Made by a program: the position numbers and the translations under genes | Origin: Zongyangia gallinarum | GTDB taxonomy: Bacteria; Bacillota; Clostridia; Oscillospirales; Ruminococcaceae | NCBI GenBank assembly: GCA_904419315.1 | Contig: CAJFQY010000011.1 | Span: forward strand, 34,906 to 98,905 | Length of the DNA: 64,000 nt | Reading direction: 5' to 3' | Part shown: positions 26,520 to 34,525 of the stretch, in pieces | How the letters are laid out: the number at the start of each line of letters is the position of its first letter | Position numbering within the stretch: the stretch's first letter is position 1 | The notes under the pieces: generated by a model | Databases searched by the model: none | The model's input: the letters and a program-made list of their open reading frames with translations, nothing else | Told to the model about the DNA's origin: nothing

Positions 26520-27692
26520 TTAAAAGTATTCTACAGAAACCTTTTTTCCTGTGCGTTCCAGTTCGGCTGCGAGTTCTTTAATTAGGTTAAGTTTAAGACC
26601 GAGAGATACAGGCATACCTGGATTTTGATGTGCAGGATTGAGAGCCCGTCCAACCAAGAAGCGAACCTCGGTGGCATCCTCTAAAAGAAGACGGGTCAGT
26701 TTGGTAGCACCATCTTTTTTATTGAGTGTGTAGGCTTCTGTGTTTTCCACTCCAGCATCGTTGATTCCCTTGATAATCTCCAGCGCCTTACCTAGGGTCA
26801 GAACACCTTCTGTAACCAGATCTACCCCAGGGAGTGTGGCGATTGGGGGAACGGCAGGATTTTCATAGTCGATTTGCACCTTAAGTTCACGGCCGGTAAT
26901 CCGGCTGACAATCTGGGATGTGGTACCGCCGCAGACTACCTTGAGCCCCTTGGAATACATCAGTTTGTCTACGACAATTTTGTCCATCTCATTATTAACA
27001 GGGGGGCCAACCATTATTGTAGCAGGCCGGTTAGGTTTGAGTGCCAGAGCGCAGACGGTGGAATCGTCGCCACATTTTTGCATGTAAAGGGTATTGACAG
27101 CGGCAAGTAGTTTTTTGGTAATGACACGAGGGGACATGCCGGGCTCCAGATTTTCTACCACATAGTTGACAATATTCTCATATTGCCAGCCTAGGTCCAG
27201 CAGACGTCCAACTCCCGCATGAACTACACCATCAGAAAAAGTGATGATCATGTCGGAACTTTCAGCCTCAAATTGGCTGATATGAATGATCTTTCCACCA
27301 ATTTCTACTGTTTCACGGGGAATAGGGGTGAGAACATTTTTGTGAAAATAGAGTAGGTCAGGATTGTCAAACTCAGCGGTATACACTTTACCATCCCGAC
27401 CGACACGAATGATAGTAAAGGTAGAATATGCAAGCCCACGCTCGCTACAGACAGGCAAAGTACTAGCGATAGTTTCCAGAGTCTCCTCTAGATCTGCGCC
27501 GCTTGCAAACATAGTGGCAATAATTTTGCTGGTCAGGGTAGAGAGAATATTGGCTTTAACACCGCTTCCCAAGCCATCGGCCAACACAGCCAAAAAATAA
27601 TCATCGGCGCGGACAAATTCTACTTTATCTCCACATAATTCTTCGCCATATTTATGTAGGCTTTCATAAACAGCGTCAATATATAATTCCAT
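26520..27692 (-). CDS. SpoIIE/PP2C-type protein phosphatase linked to sensory hydrogenase
   Basis: 390 residues. Residues 1-220 hold a PPM/SpoIIE phosphatase domain with all metal-binding aspartates: D39 in LADGLGSG, D154 in FSDGVV, and D209/D210 in CGDDSTVCAL. The remaining 170 residues (GPPVNNEMDKIVVDKLMYSK onward) are an extra domain I cannot name. It follows the PAS-bearing hydrogenase-like gene by 86 bp on the same strand. In known group C [FeFe] hydrogenases, phosphatase-linked sensors are described; the phosphatase is the likely output of the sensor. Confidence 0.88.
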   Translation of the reverse strand: MELYIDAVYESLHKYGEELCGDKVEFVRADDYFLAVLADGLGSGVKANILSTLTSKIIATMFASGADLEETLETIASTLPVCSERGLAYSTFTIIRVGRDGKVYTAEFDNPDLLYFHKNVLTPIPRETVEIGGKIIHISQFEAESSDMIITFSDGVVHAGVGRLLDLGWQYENIVNYVVENLEPGMSPRVITKKLLAAVNTLYMQKCGDDSTVCALALKPNRPATIMVGPPVNNEMDKIVVDKLMYSKGLKVVCGGTTSQIVSRITGRELKVQIDYENPAVPPIATLPGVDLVTEGVLTLGKALEIIKGINDAGVENTEAYTLNKKDGATKLTRLLLEDATEVRFLVGRALNPAHQNPGMPVSLGLKLNLIKELAAELERTGKKVSVEYF

Positions 27693-27778
27693 GGTGAACC
27701 TCCGTTTCTAATCATTGAAAAAGGCCGGAAAGGACCTTTCAATTCTATCTAGGGCGTTTCCTCTGGCGAAGTTCACAC

Positions 27779-29479
27779 TCATAGCTCGGAAAGTTCAGAC
27801 ATGGATTTTTTCAGATTGGTCAGCGCTACCTTAGTTTCTGCGGTGGTTTCACCCAGCAGGCTTGCAATCTCCTGAGCGACCCTCATCTGTTTGACAATGA
27901 CTTTTTGTGCAATGTCCACGGTGGAATCGCGGAGAGACTCCATCTGTTTTTTATGCTGCTCTTCTTCAGAGATATCCTTGACGAAGACCAAATACATACC
28001 ATGTTCTTTAATATAAAGGATGGTTTGTTCTACTGTTTTATCGGATTCATCTACATGTACTTTCTTGGTGACAGCCTTTCCTTCACTTTTAGCGGTGTCG
28101 AAGTCAGGCTCACCATAAAAGGCGGGAATAGGATAGCCCAGGATTTCTCCACGATTTACTTGATAAATATCCTCTGCCATGGGATTGATGTCCTGTACAT
28201 TCAGATCCTCATCTAGCGCCAAAATAGCGTTGGGGGAATGCTCCGTAATGGTGCTGGACATATTTTCTGCCCTCTCGCGGAAGAAGGGAAGACACATATT
28301 AATATCCGCTTTACCTTGGAAAACTGCAACCGCTTTTTCACGACATGAATGATAGCCACAACTGCCACAATTTAGCTCATCCTCCGGCGTCAGCTTACCG
28401 ATTTTTGCGAGGATAGCTCTAATTTCTTCTTCTGTCGGCATATCCCGCCGGACAGAACGGTTGGTAAAGACACGGGGATGTGGGAATTCGATGGTAGAGG
28501 TGGGGGCAGGATTTTCATCCTGAGGCATGGGGGCATCGTCAATCATTGTTTCAGTGACCAGCAGGCTCTTGTGACCCATCCGCATAATAGGGCCGCCAAT
28601 ACATCCGCCCGGGCAGATATTGGCTTCAACAAACAGACCCTCTACCAGACCATCGCGGATGGCATCGAAAACCTCCATACAACGGCTGATGCCATCGACA
28701 GCAACAGGCCGATAATGGTGAAATTTTTCGTCGGGTATGGTCTTGAGAATACCTGTAGTTTTGGGATAAAGACGAGAAACTGGATTGCTCACACCGGTGG
28801 CTTCACTGTCCTGGACATCCATGGAAACGCCAGCGCTGTCCATCCACTTTTGGATGCCAGCAAAGGTTAGAGCGTAGTTGACAAAGCCGCCGGCCAATGG
28901 ATCAGAGGCTTCATTTTTTTTGGAAAGGCAAGGCCCGATGAAAGCTACCTTGATATCTCCGTAAGTTTCACGCATCAGCTTGGCATGAGCCATCATGGGA
29001 GAGGAGACAGGGGCCAGATTTTTAATCAGCTCCGGATAATACCGCTCTACCAGCATGACCACAGAGGAGCATGCGGTGGCAATAATATTTTTCATCTGTC
29101 CGTTTTCCATCAGAGCGGCGTACTCTCTGCTAGTTTCATTGGCGCCGATGGCTGTTTCTTCTACTCCGGCAAAGCCTAGCTTCTTTAGTGCAGCCGAAAG
29201 TTTGGAGAAGTCATCTGTGCCGAAGAACCCCGGCCAGGAAGGCGCGACGGTAGCATAGACTCGTTTCCCTTGTGCAATCATTTCTTGGACATAGTGATGA
29301 TCGCTTTTGATAAATTTAGCATTTTGGGGACAGCACTGGACACAGTTACCGCATAAAATACATTCATCGTCAATAATAGTGGCTTTCCCATCCTTAAAAG
29401 CAATGGCCTTCACAGGACATTCCCGGATGCATTTATAACAGTTGTGACAATTACCGATATTCAGCTCAATAACTCCCAT
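27779..29479 (-). CDS. Group C-like sensory [FeFe] hydrogenase with PAS domain
   Basis: 566 residues. Two N-terminal [4Fe-4S] sites (C11, C14, C17, C21 and C40, C43, C46, C50) precede an H-cluster domain with cysteines C137 (IIATACSS), C184 (GPCLSKKNE), C289 and C293 (ICPGGCIGGP). A further cysteine motif (C371, C374, C379, C396) and a PAS domain (about 405-515) follow, ending in a helical stretch. All H-cluster cysteines are kept, but the proton-relay cysteine of TSCCP is replaced (Ala136 in my alignment). This matches HydS-type hydrogen sensors rather than fast catalysts. Confidence 0.88.
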   Translation of the reverse strand: MGVIELNIGNCHNCYKCIRECPVKAIAFKDGKATIIDDECILCGNCVQCCPQNAKFIKSDHHYVQEMIAQGKRVYATVAPSWPGFFGTDDFSKLSAALKKLGFAGVEETAIGANETSREYAALMENGQMKNIIATACSSVVMLVERYYPELIKNLAPVSSPMMAHAKLMRETYGDIKVAFIGPCLSKKNEASDPLAGGFVNYALTFAGIQKWMDSAGVSMDVQDSEATGVSNPVSRLYPKTTGILKTIPDEKFHHYRPVAVDGISRCMEVFDAIRDGLVEGLFVEANICPGGCIGGPIMRMGHKSLLVTETMIDDAPMPQDENPAPTSTIEFPHPRVFTNRSVRRDMPTEEEIRAILAKIGKLTPEDELNCGSCGYHSCREKAVAVFQGKADINMCLPFFRERAENMSSTITEHSPNAILALDEDLNVQDINPMAEDIYQVNRGEILGYPIPAFYGEPDFDTAKSEGKAVTKKVHVDESDKTVEQTILYIKEHGMYLVFVKDISEEEQHKKQMESLRDSTVDIAQKVIVKQMRVAQEIASLLGETTAETKVALTNLKKSMSELSEL

Positions 29480-29500
29480 TAATGTAACCTCTCTTTCCTT

Positions 29501-29767
29501 TTATTCCCCTGCTTTCTCAGCCTGTGCTAGGGGAAAGACATGTTCATAAAAGACATTTTCCGCATTGACGAAACCAACATTCTGGACAGGAGTGTCGTTG
29601 ACCATTACCGAGATGCCGGAAAGGCAACGGCCCATACAGAAAGAGGCTTTCAGCTCAATGACATCTTCCAATTGATTTTTTTTGATCAATTCTTGAAAAG
29701 TTTTGATCACTTGATAGGAGCCCTTCATATGACAGGAACTGCCTACACAGACACTGACGACGACCAT
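29501..29767 (-). CDS. Thioredoxin-like [2Fe-2S] ferredoxin (NuoE-type)
   Basis: 88 residues. Cysteines C7, C12, C44 and C48 give the C-x4-C...C-x3-C pattern of NuoE/HydC-type [2Fe-2S] domains (CVGSSC and CMGRC). It is the first gene of the minus-strand hydrogenase operon, 21 bp before the sensory hydrogenase gene, and probably exchanges electrons with it. A good promoter lies at 29840-29869. Family call is firm; electron partner is inferred. Confidence 0.9.
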   Translation of the reverse strand: MVVVSVCVGSSCHMKGSYQVIKTFQELIKKNQLEDVIELKASFCMGRCLSGISVMVNDTPVQNVGFVNAENVFYEHVFPLAQAEKAGE

Positions 29768-29839
29768 AACTTCTCCATCCCTTCTTCATGAATTACTACA
29801 TAAAATTGTTAAAAACGAAACGAATTCCATATTATCTCT

Positions 29840-29869
29840 AGTATACATGAAAAAAGGGGAGAATAACAA
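29840..29869 (-). promoter_or_regulatory. Promoter of the sensory hydrogenase operon
   Basis: On the minus strand: TTGTTA (29869-29864), 18-bp spacer, TATACT (29845-29840), about 70 bp before the ferredoxin start. Confidence 0.7.
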
Positions 29870-30004
29870 GATGAGAAACGCATAAAAAGGCTGGGAAATC
29901 TTTGGCGCAATCTTTATGAAAGGGAAGACTGTACAAAGAAAGAGGACAATCCTAGGAACAATGAACAAAGATGGAAAAAACAGATGGAAACTCCTGGCCA
30001 CGCC

Positions 30005-30034
30005 TTGACACGATCTCTTTTTATAGGATATAAT
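30005..30034 (+). promoter_or_regulatory. Promoter of the catalytic hydrogenase operon
   Basis: TTGACA (30005-30010), 18-bp spacer, TATAAT (30029-30034). Consensus hexamers; the Rex-like site begins 8 bp downstream. Confidence 0.85.
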
Positions 30035-30042
30035 AAAATTAA

Positions 30043-30060
30043 TTGTTAAAATGTAGACAA
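30043..30060. promoter_or_regulatory. Rex-like operator over the hydrogenase start site
   Basis: TTGTTAAAATGTAGACAA matches 12 of 14 fixed positions of the Rex consensus TTGTTAA-N4-TTAACAA. It overlaps the expected transcription start. Rex is an NADH/NAD-sensing repressor that often controls hydrogenase genes in Clostridia; a rex gene is not in this window. Confidence 0.6.
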
Positions 30061-30143
30061 TTTTTAATAAGAAAATTTGTGTATTGTTCTGAAATATTTG
30101 GAACAAGCCATGGAGGAATAAGGAAAGGTGGCGTTTTGCCCGG

Positions 30144-30419
30144 ATGAAAAGGTTGATTGTGGAAGTGTGCGTATGTCCAGAGTGTGTCATGATGGGGGCA
30201 ATGGACATCATTGAGGCCATTGAGAGCTTGAAAAAGCTGAAAACCCAGTTGAGATTGAATACTCAGGTGCAGGTGATTACCAAAAGTTGTATTGGGGATC
30301 CAAAGCATGGAAGTGACTCTCCTGTGGTAGTGATTAACGGTGACAGATTGGTTTGCGCTAACAGCCAGACTGTCATGGAAAAGATCATTTCATTAAAAGC
30401 GAAGGATGTGAAGCATTAA
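30144..30419 (+). CDS. Small cysteine-containing thioredoxin-fold-like protein
   Basis: 91 residues. Cysteines at 9, 11, 14, 49 and 71 (VCVCPEC; KSCIGDP). The length, secondary-structure pattern and position resemble the NuoE-like [2Fe-2S] partners of hydrogenases, but the full four-cysteine spacing of that family is not kept. The stop TAA touches the GTG start of the hydrogenase, so both are made together. A redox partner or maturation role is likely but unproven. Confidence 0.75.
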   Translation: MKRLIVEVCVCPECVMMGAMDIIEAIESLKKLKTQLRLNTQVQVITKSCIGDPKHGSDSPVVVINGDRLVCANSQTVMEKIISLKAKDVKH

Positions 30420-31919
30420 GTGCGCGGAATTTATACACCGGTAACAAAATTACGGCGTCAGGTATTCGCCCAGATTGCTGAGTTTGCTTATAACAATGAG
30501 GAATATGCGGCCTTTGAGGAAATTCCTTATCGGATTATTAAGGGTGAGGTGGCGACTTATCGCGACAGCATTTTCAAGGAGAGGGCTATTATCGGTGAGC
30601 GCCTGCGCTTGGCCATGGGCCTTTCTCTGCGTAAAGTAGATGAGCACATGCCGGTAGCAAAAGGAATTGAGGAATGCGCTAAGCCGGAAAAATATTACGA
30701 ACCGCCGCTGGTGAATGTTATTCCCTTTGCCTGTAACGCATGTCCAGAAAATTCCCTCATGGTAACCGATAACTGCCGCGGATGTTTGGCGCATCCCTGT
30801 GTTAGTGTCTGCCCGGTAAAGGCGGTATCTTTTGAAAACGGAAAATCACATATTGATCAGGATAAGTGCGTACGGTGCGGTCGATGCAAGGATGTGTGCC
30901 CCTATAGTGCCATTGTTAAATATGATCGTCCTTGCGCTGCGGCCTGCGGCGTCGACGCCATTGAAAGCGATTATTTGGGACGGGCAAAGATCAACTATGA
31001 TAAATGCGTTTCCTGTGGAATGTGTATTGTCAATTGTCCCTTTGGAGCGATTGCTGATAAATCCCAGATTTATCAGCTGATCCGCGCGATTATGGATGGC
31101 CAGGAGATTATAGCTGCTATTGCCCCTGCTTTCGTTGGACAATTTGGACCTATGGCAACTCCAGAAAAAATGAAAGAAGCACTGAAAGTGCTAGGATTTT
31201 CTGAAGTTTATGAAGTAGCTGCCGGCGCAGATGTCAGTGCTATGGCAGAGGCGGACCACTATGTGAATCATGTGGGGAAGGATTTGCCGTTTTTGGCCAC
31301 ATCCTGTTGTCCTTCCTGGTCCGTAATGGCAAAAAATAATTTCCCGGAGCTGGCGGGCTGTGTTTCTGAAGCACTGACACCTATGGTTGACACGGCTAGG
31401 ATCATCAAGAAAGAGCATCCGAACGCCAGAGTGGTATTCATTGGCCCATGTGCGGCTAAGAAGCTGGAGGCATCCAGACGGACGGTACGAAGCGATGTAG
31501 ACTTTGTTATCACCTTTGAAGAATTAATGGGAATGTTTGTCGCGAAAGGCATTGACTTTGGCAGCATTGAAGATGAACCCTTGCAGGATGCTACCGGCGC
31601 GGGACGTGGTTATGCCGTGGCTGGCGGCGTGGCGGATGCTATTGCCAATTGCATCAAGACCAAATATCCTGATGTAGAGGTAAAAGTCGACCGGGCAGAG
31701 GGTCTGCGCAACTGTAAGAAGATGCTCCAGATTGCCAAGGCGGGTAAACGAAACGGATATCTGCTGGAAGGTATGGCGTGCCCAGGTGGCTGCGTAGGTG
31801 GCGCTGGCACGATTATCCCATTGAACAAGGCATCGGCTGCGGTCAAAGGATTCCAGACGGCGGCAGGAACTTCAAATGCTTACGATAGCAAATATGCCGA
31901 TGAAAAGATCGAAGAATAG
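30420..31919 (+). CDS. Monomeric [FeFe] hydrogenase (group B-like)
   Basis: 499 residues from GTG 30420. Several N-terminal Fe-S motifs are seen (CNACPEN, CRGCLAHPC, CVRCGRCKDVCP, CVSCGMCIVNCP). The H-cluster motifs are canonical: TSCCPSW with C296 and C297, GPCAAKK with C344, and MACPGGCVGG with C454 and C458. It should therefore be catalytic, reducing protons or oxidising H2 with ferredoxin. The N-terminus MRGIYTPVTKLRRQVF is typical of group B enzymes. Maturation genes hydEFG are not in the window. Confidence 0.95.
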   Translation: MRGIYTPVTKLRRQVFAQIAEFAYNNEEYAAFEEIPYRIIKGEVATYRDSIFKERAIIGERLRLAMGLSLRKVDEHMPVAKGIEECAKPEKYYEPPLVNVIPFACNACPENSLMVTDNCRGCLAHPCVSVCPVKAVSFENGKSHIDQDKCVRCGRCKDVCPYSAIVKYDRPCAAACGVDAIESDYLGRAKINYDKCVSCGMCIVNCPFGAIADKSQIYQLIRAIMDGQEIIAAIAPAFVGQFGPMATPEKMKEALKVLGFSEVYEVAAGADVSAMAEADHYVNHVGKDLPFLATSCCPSWSVMAKNNFPELAGCVSEALTPMVDTARIIKKEHPNARVVFIGPCAAKKLEASRRTVRSDVDFVITFEELMGMFVAKGIDFGSIEDEPLQDATGAGRGYAVAGGVADAIANCIKTKYPDVEVKVDRAEGLRNCKKMLQIAKAGKRNGYLLEGMACPGGCVGGAGTIIPLNKASAAVKGFQTAAGTSNAYDSKYADEKIEE

Positions 31920-31947
31920 AGATTAAGGTAAAGAGTTGTATGGAGAT

Positions 31948-31986
31948 ACAGCGCCCGCTGCATTGTTGCGCGGGCGCTGTTTGTTT
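31948..31986 (+). terminator. Terminator/attenuator between hydrogenase and FkbM gene
   Basis: Perfect 11-bp stem ACAGCGCCCGC / GCGGGCGCTGT with TTGTTT tail. The SD of the next gene follows immediately, so read-through may feed it. Confidence 0.88.
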
Positions 31987-31998
31987 GGAGGTGACAAG

Positions 31999-33072
31999 AT
32001 GCTCCCTAACTGGAAGGATGTAACCGGTGTCTGGGATCGGATGAAAAAAACAAAAAAGCCCATTGCGCTGTATGGCATGGGAAACGGTGCTCAGATGATT
32101 CTGGATGTCTGCCAACAAAAGCAGATTCCGGTAGCTGAAATATTTGCCAGTGATGAATTTGTGCGTGGACATAGTTTTGCAGGATATAAGGTGAAAAGGT
32201 TGTCGGAGCTGGAAGAGATATATGATGATTTATTTATCGTAGTAGCTTTCGGTGTTCATCATCCTCAAATGCTTCTTCGTTTGCAGCAGTTATCTCGGCG
32301 ATATGAGGTGGTAGCGCCTGATGTTCCAGTGGCAGGGGAAGGACTGTTTACTCCAGAATTTGCCGCCGCTCATGAGGAAGAGATCCAACAGGTTTATGAA
32401 ATGTTGATGGACGAACAGTCAAAACGAGTCTTTGAAAATGTCTTGCGTTTTAAGGCTACGGGAGATATTCAGCTTTTGGCAGAGGTAGAAACACCGGTAA
32501 AGGAAATCTATCAAAATCTTCTTTGTCTGGGCCGTGATGAAATTTATGTCGATCTAGGTGCCTACGACGGCGATACCCTTCGGGAGTTTCTAAATTGGGC
32601 TCCTGAATATAAAAAAATCTATGCGGTAGAGCCTGACGAAAAAAATTATCGAAAACTGTGCAAGACTATTGAATCTTTAGGAATTAATCATATTGAGGCA
32701 GTCCATGCAGGTATCTGGAATCAGGCTGGGGAAATCTCTTTTCTCGGAAAAGCAGGGCGCAATTCCAGAGTGGGGCAGGGTGGAAATAAAATTTCGGCTA
32801 TCAGTGTGGATAGTCTTCTACAAGGAAATCCAGCGACCTACATCAAGTTGGATGTGGAAGGAAGTGAAGAGAAAGCTCTGACCGGAGCTCAAGATACTAT
32901 TCGCACTTACGGACCCAAGCTTTTGCTCAGTGCTTATCACCGCAATGAGGATCTATGGTCTCTGCCCTTGGCGGTTAAAAGAATCAATCCCAATTATGTT
33001 TTTTATCTGCGTCACCAGCCTTACATTCCTGCTTGGGAAACCAACTATATTGGGGTAGTACCGAATTTTTAA
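31999..33072 (+). CDS. FkbM-family methyltransferase with N-terminal Rossmann-like domain
   Basis: About 357 residues from ATG 31999, fixed by SD GGAGGTGA; a longer in-frame start would lie before the terminator hairpin. Residues about 20-110 form a Rossmann-like domain (IALYGMGNGAQMILDVCQQ), and about 170-355 the FkbM methyltransferase with SAM motif YVDLGAYDGDTLREF and YIKLDVEGSEEKAL. FkbM enzymes O-methylate sugars or polyketides. The target is unknown, and there is no glycan gene cluster around it. Confidence 0.87.
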   Translation: MLPNWKDVTGVWDRMKKTKKPIALYGMGNGAQMILDVCQQKQIPVAEIFASDEFVRGHSFAGYKVKRLSELEEIYDDLFIVVAFGVHHPQMLLRLQQLSRRYEVVAPDVPVAGEGLFTPEFAAAHEEEIQQVYEMLMDEQSKRVFENVLRFKATGDIQLLAEVETPVKEIYQNLLCLGRDEIYVDLGAYDGDTLREFLNWAPEYKKIYAVEPDEKNYRKLCKTIESLGINHIEAVHAGIWNQAGEISFLGKAGRNSRVGQGGNKISAISVDSLLQGNPATYIKLDVEGSEEKALTGAQDTIRTYGPKLLLSAYHRNEDLWSLPLAVKRINPNYVFYLRHQPYIPAWETNYIGVVPNF

Positions 33073-33239
33073 GGACGTTTGTGAAATGATGATAAAGATA
33101 TACCAGAAGGGAATGGAGATATTGCATGCGGAGAAAACAAAAGATAAAAGGAGTAAATAAAAGATATTAGAAGCAGGATATGGAAATTTAATAAAAGCAC
33201 AGACAGAAGCGCAAAATTTACGAGAATTTAGTAAAAATA

Positions 33240-33267
33240 TTGACTTTTTTAGGATATATGCTATAGT
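33240..33267 (+). promoter_or_regulatory. Promoter of the pot operon
   Basis: TTGACT (33240-33245), 16-bp spacer, TATAGT (33262-33267). It places the RNA start near 33274, about 200 nt before potA. Confidence 0.75.
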
Positions 33268-33273
33268 GATATT

Positions 33274-33472
33274 CGTTGCTTTTGGCATCTAGCAAAAAAG
33301 AGAATGAACTGATGAATAAGGTACCGCCTAAAACGGGCTGGTGGATGATGGGAAAAGCACATTCACAGCAACGATAGAAAAAGCCTTTTGCGGGAAGCGG
33401 CTACAAGTTCATCGGGGTTGGCATGCTCGTTTATCGGGACATGTAACTTAAATCCGCAAAGGGGGATGCTCA
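33274..33472 (+). ncRNA. Structured leader of potA, candidate translational riboswitch
   Basis: A 199-nt leader with nested pairing. A 10-bp helix pairs 33384-33393 with 33454-33463 and covers the potA SD (AAAGGGGG, 33458-33465). Inside it, AAGTT (33405-33409) pairs with AACTT (33445-33449), and CATGCTCG (33422-33429) pairs with CGGGACATG (33435-33443, bulged A). A separate hairpin uses ACCGCC (33323-33328) and GGCTGGT (33336-33342). I do not recognise a known riboswitch class. The rest of the gap, 33073-33239, shows no gene. Confidence 0.5.
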
Positions 33473-34525
33473 ATGGGGGAAAATTGTATTGTAAGCTTGA
33501 AAGACATCGTCGTCGACTATGATGGGGAAGTAGTATTGGATGGAATCAACCTTGACATTCACGACAAGGAGTTCGTCACATTGCTGGGCCCGTCAGGCTG
33601 CGGAAAGACCACAACGCTGCGCATTATCGGCGGTTTTGTGGAGCCTGCGTCTGGCGATGTCTTTTTTGATGGCAAGAGAATTAATGGCCTGCCGCCTTAT
33701 AAGCGGCCGTTGAATACTGTCTTTCAGCGTTATGCATTGTTTCCGCATCTGAACGTATTTGAGAATATCGCCTTTGGACTGCGGCTGAAAAAACTGCCGG
33801 AAAAAGAAATATCCTCCCGTGTTTCTGAGATGCTGGAACTAGTCAACCTAAAAGGCTTTGATAAAAGAAACGTGAACCGCTTATCCGGTGGTCAGCAGCA
33901 GCGGGTGGCGATTGCAAGAGCTCTGGTCAATCATCCCAGGTTGCTGCTTTTAGACGAACCTTTGGGCGCATTGGACCTCAAGCTTCGCAAAGGGATGCAG
34001 ATTGAACTGAAGCGTATTCAACAGAGCTTGGATATCACCTTCATTTATGTAACCCACGACCAAGAGGAAGCTTTGACCATGAGCGATACGGTGGTGGTAA
34101 TGAAAGATGGGCATATCCAGCAGGTGGGGACGCCTCAAGATATTTACAACGAGCCAGAAAATGCTTTTGTAGCAGATTTTATCGGAGAAAGCAACATTCT
34201 AGATGGCGTTATGCACAAAGATTTCGTGGTGGAATTTGCCGGACGGCAATTTGATTGCGTGGATAAAGGATTCGCCAAGATGGAACAGGTGGATGTCGTC
34301 ATCCGACCGGAGGATATTAAGGTAGTGCCCGCTATTGCAGGGCAGTTAACTGGCCGGGTTGAGTCGGTTATATTCAAAGGTGTTCACTATGAAATGACGG
34401 TGGAGGGAGCGGGATTTACCTGGATTATCCATTCTACCCAGTCGCAGGAGCCGGGATCATCCATCGGTATGAATATCGATCCCTTTGATATTCACATTAT
34501 GCACAAAATGGAGGCGGAGAAATGA
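33473..34525 (+). CDS. potA: Spermidine/putrescine ABC transporter ATPase
   Basis: 350 residues. Walker A GPSGCGKTT, signature LSGGQQQR and Walker B LLLLDEP are all present, and a C-terminal TOBE-type domain (about 250-345) follows. It powers polyamine import. The start is set by SD AAAGGGGG. It overlaps potB by 4 bp (ATGA). Its SD lies inside the predicted leader helix, so translation of the whole coupled operon may depend on that RNA. Confidence 0.96.
   Translation: MGENCIVSLKDIVVDYDGEVVLDGINLDIHDKEFVTLLGPSGCGKTTTLRIIGGFVEPASGDVFFDGKRINGLPPYKRPLNTVFQRYALFPHLNVFENIAFGLRLKKLPEKEISSRVSEMLELVNLKGFDKRNVNRLSGGQQQRVAIARALVNHPRLLLLDEPLGALDLKLRKGMQIELKRIQQSLDITFIYVTHDQEEALTMSDTVVVMKDGHIQQVGTPQDIYNEPENAFVADFIGESNILDGVMHKDFVVEFAGRQFDCVDKGFAKMEQVDVVIRPEDIKVVPAIAGQLTGRVESVIFKGVHYEMTVEGAGFTWIIHSTQSQEPGSSIGMNIDPFDIHIMHKMEAEK

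Noticed and set aside
29807..29823. Possible second Rex site (TTGTTAA half) before the [2Fe-2S] gene
   Set aside because: Only one half-site matches; the other half is too far from consensus.
30039..30220. Minus-strand frames in the divergent hydrogenase promoter region
   Set aside because: They cross a good promoter and the start of a real plus-strand gene; low-complexity Phe/Ser-rich translations.
33073..33239. Possible small gene between the FkbM gene and the pot promoter
   Set aside because: No SD-start pair with a sensible frame; AT-rich and purine-rich spacer.
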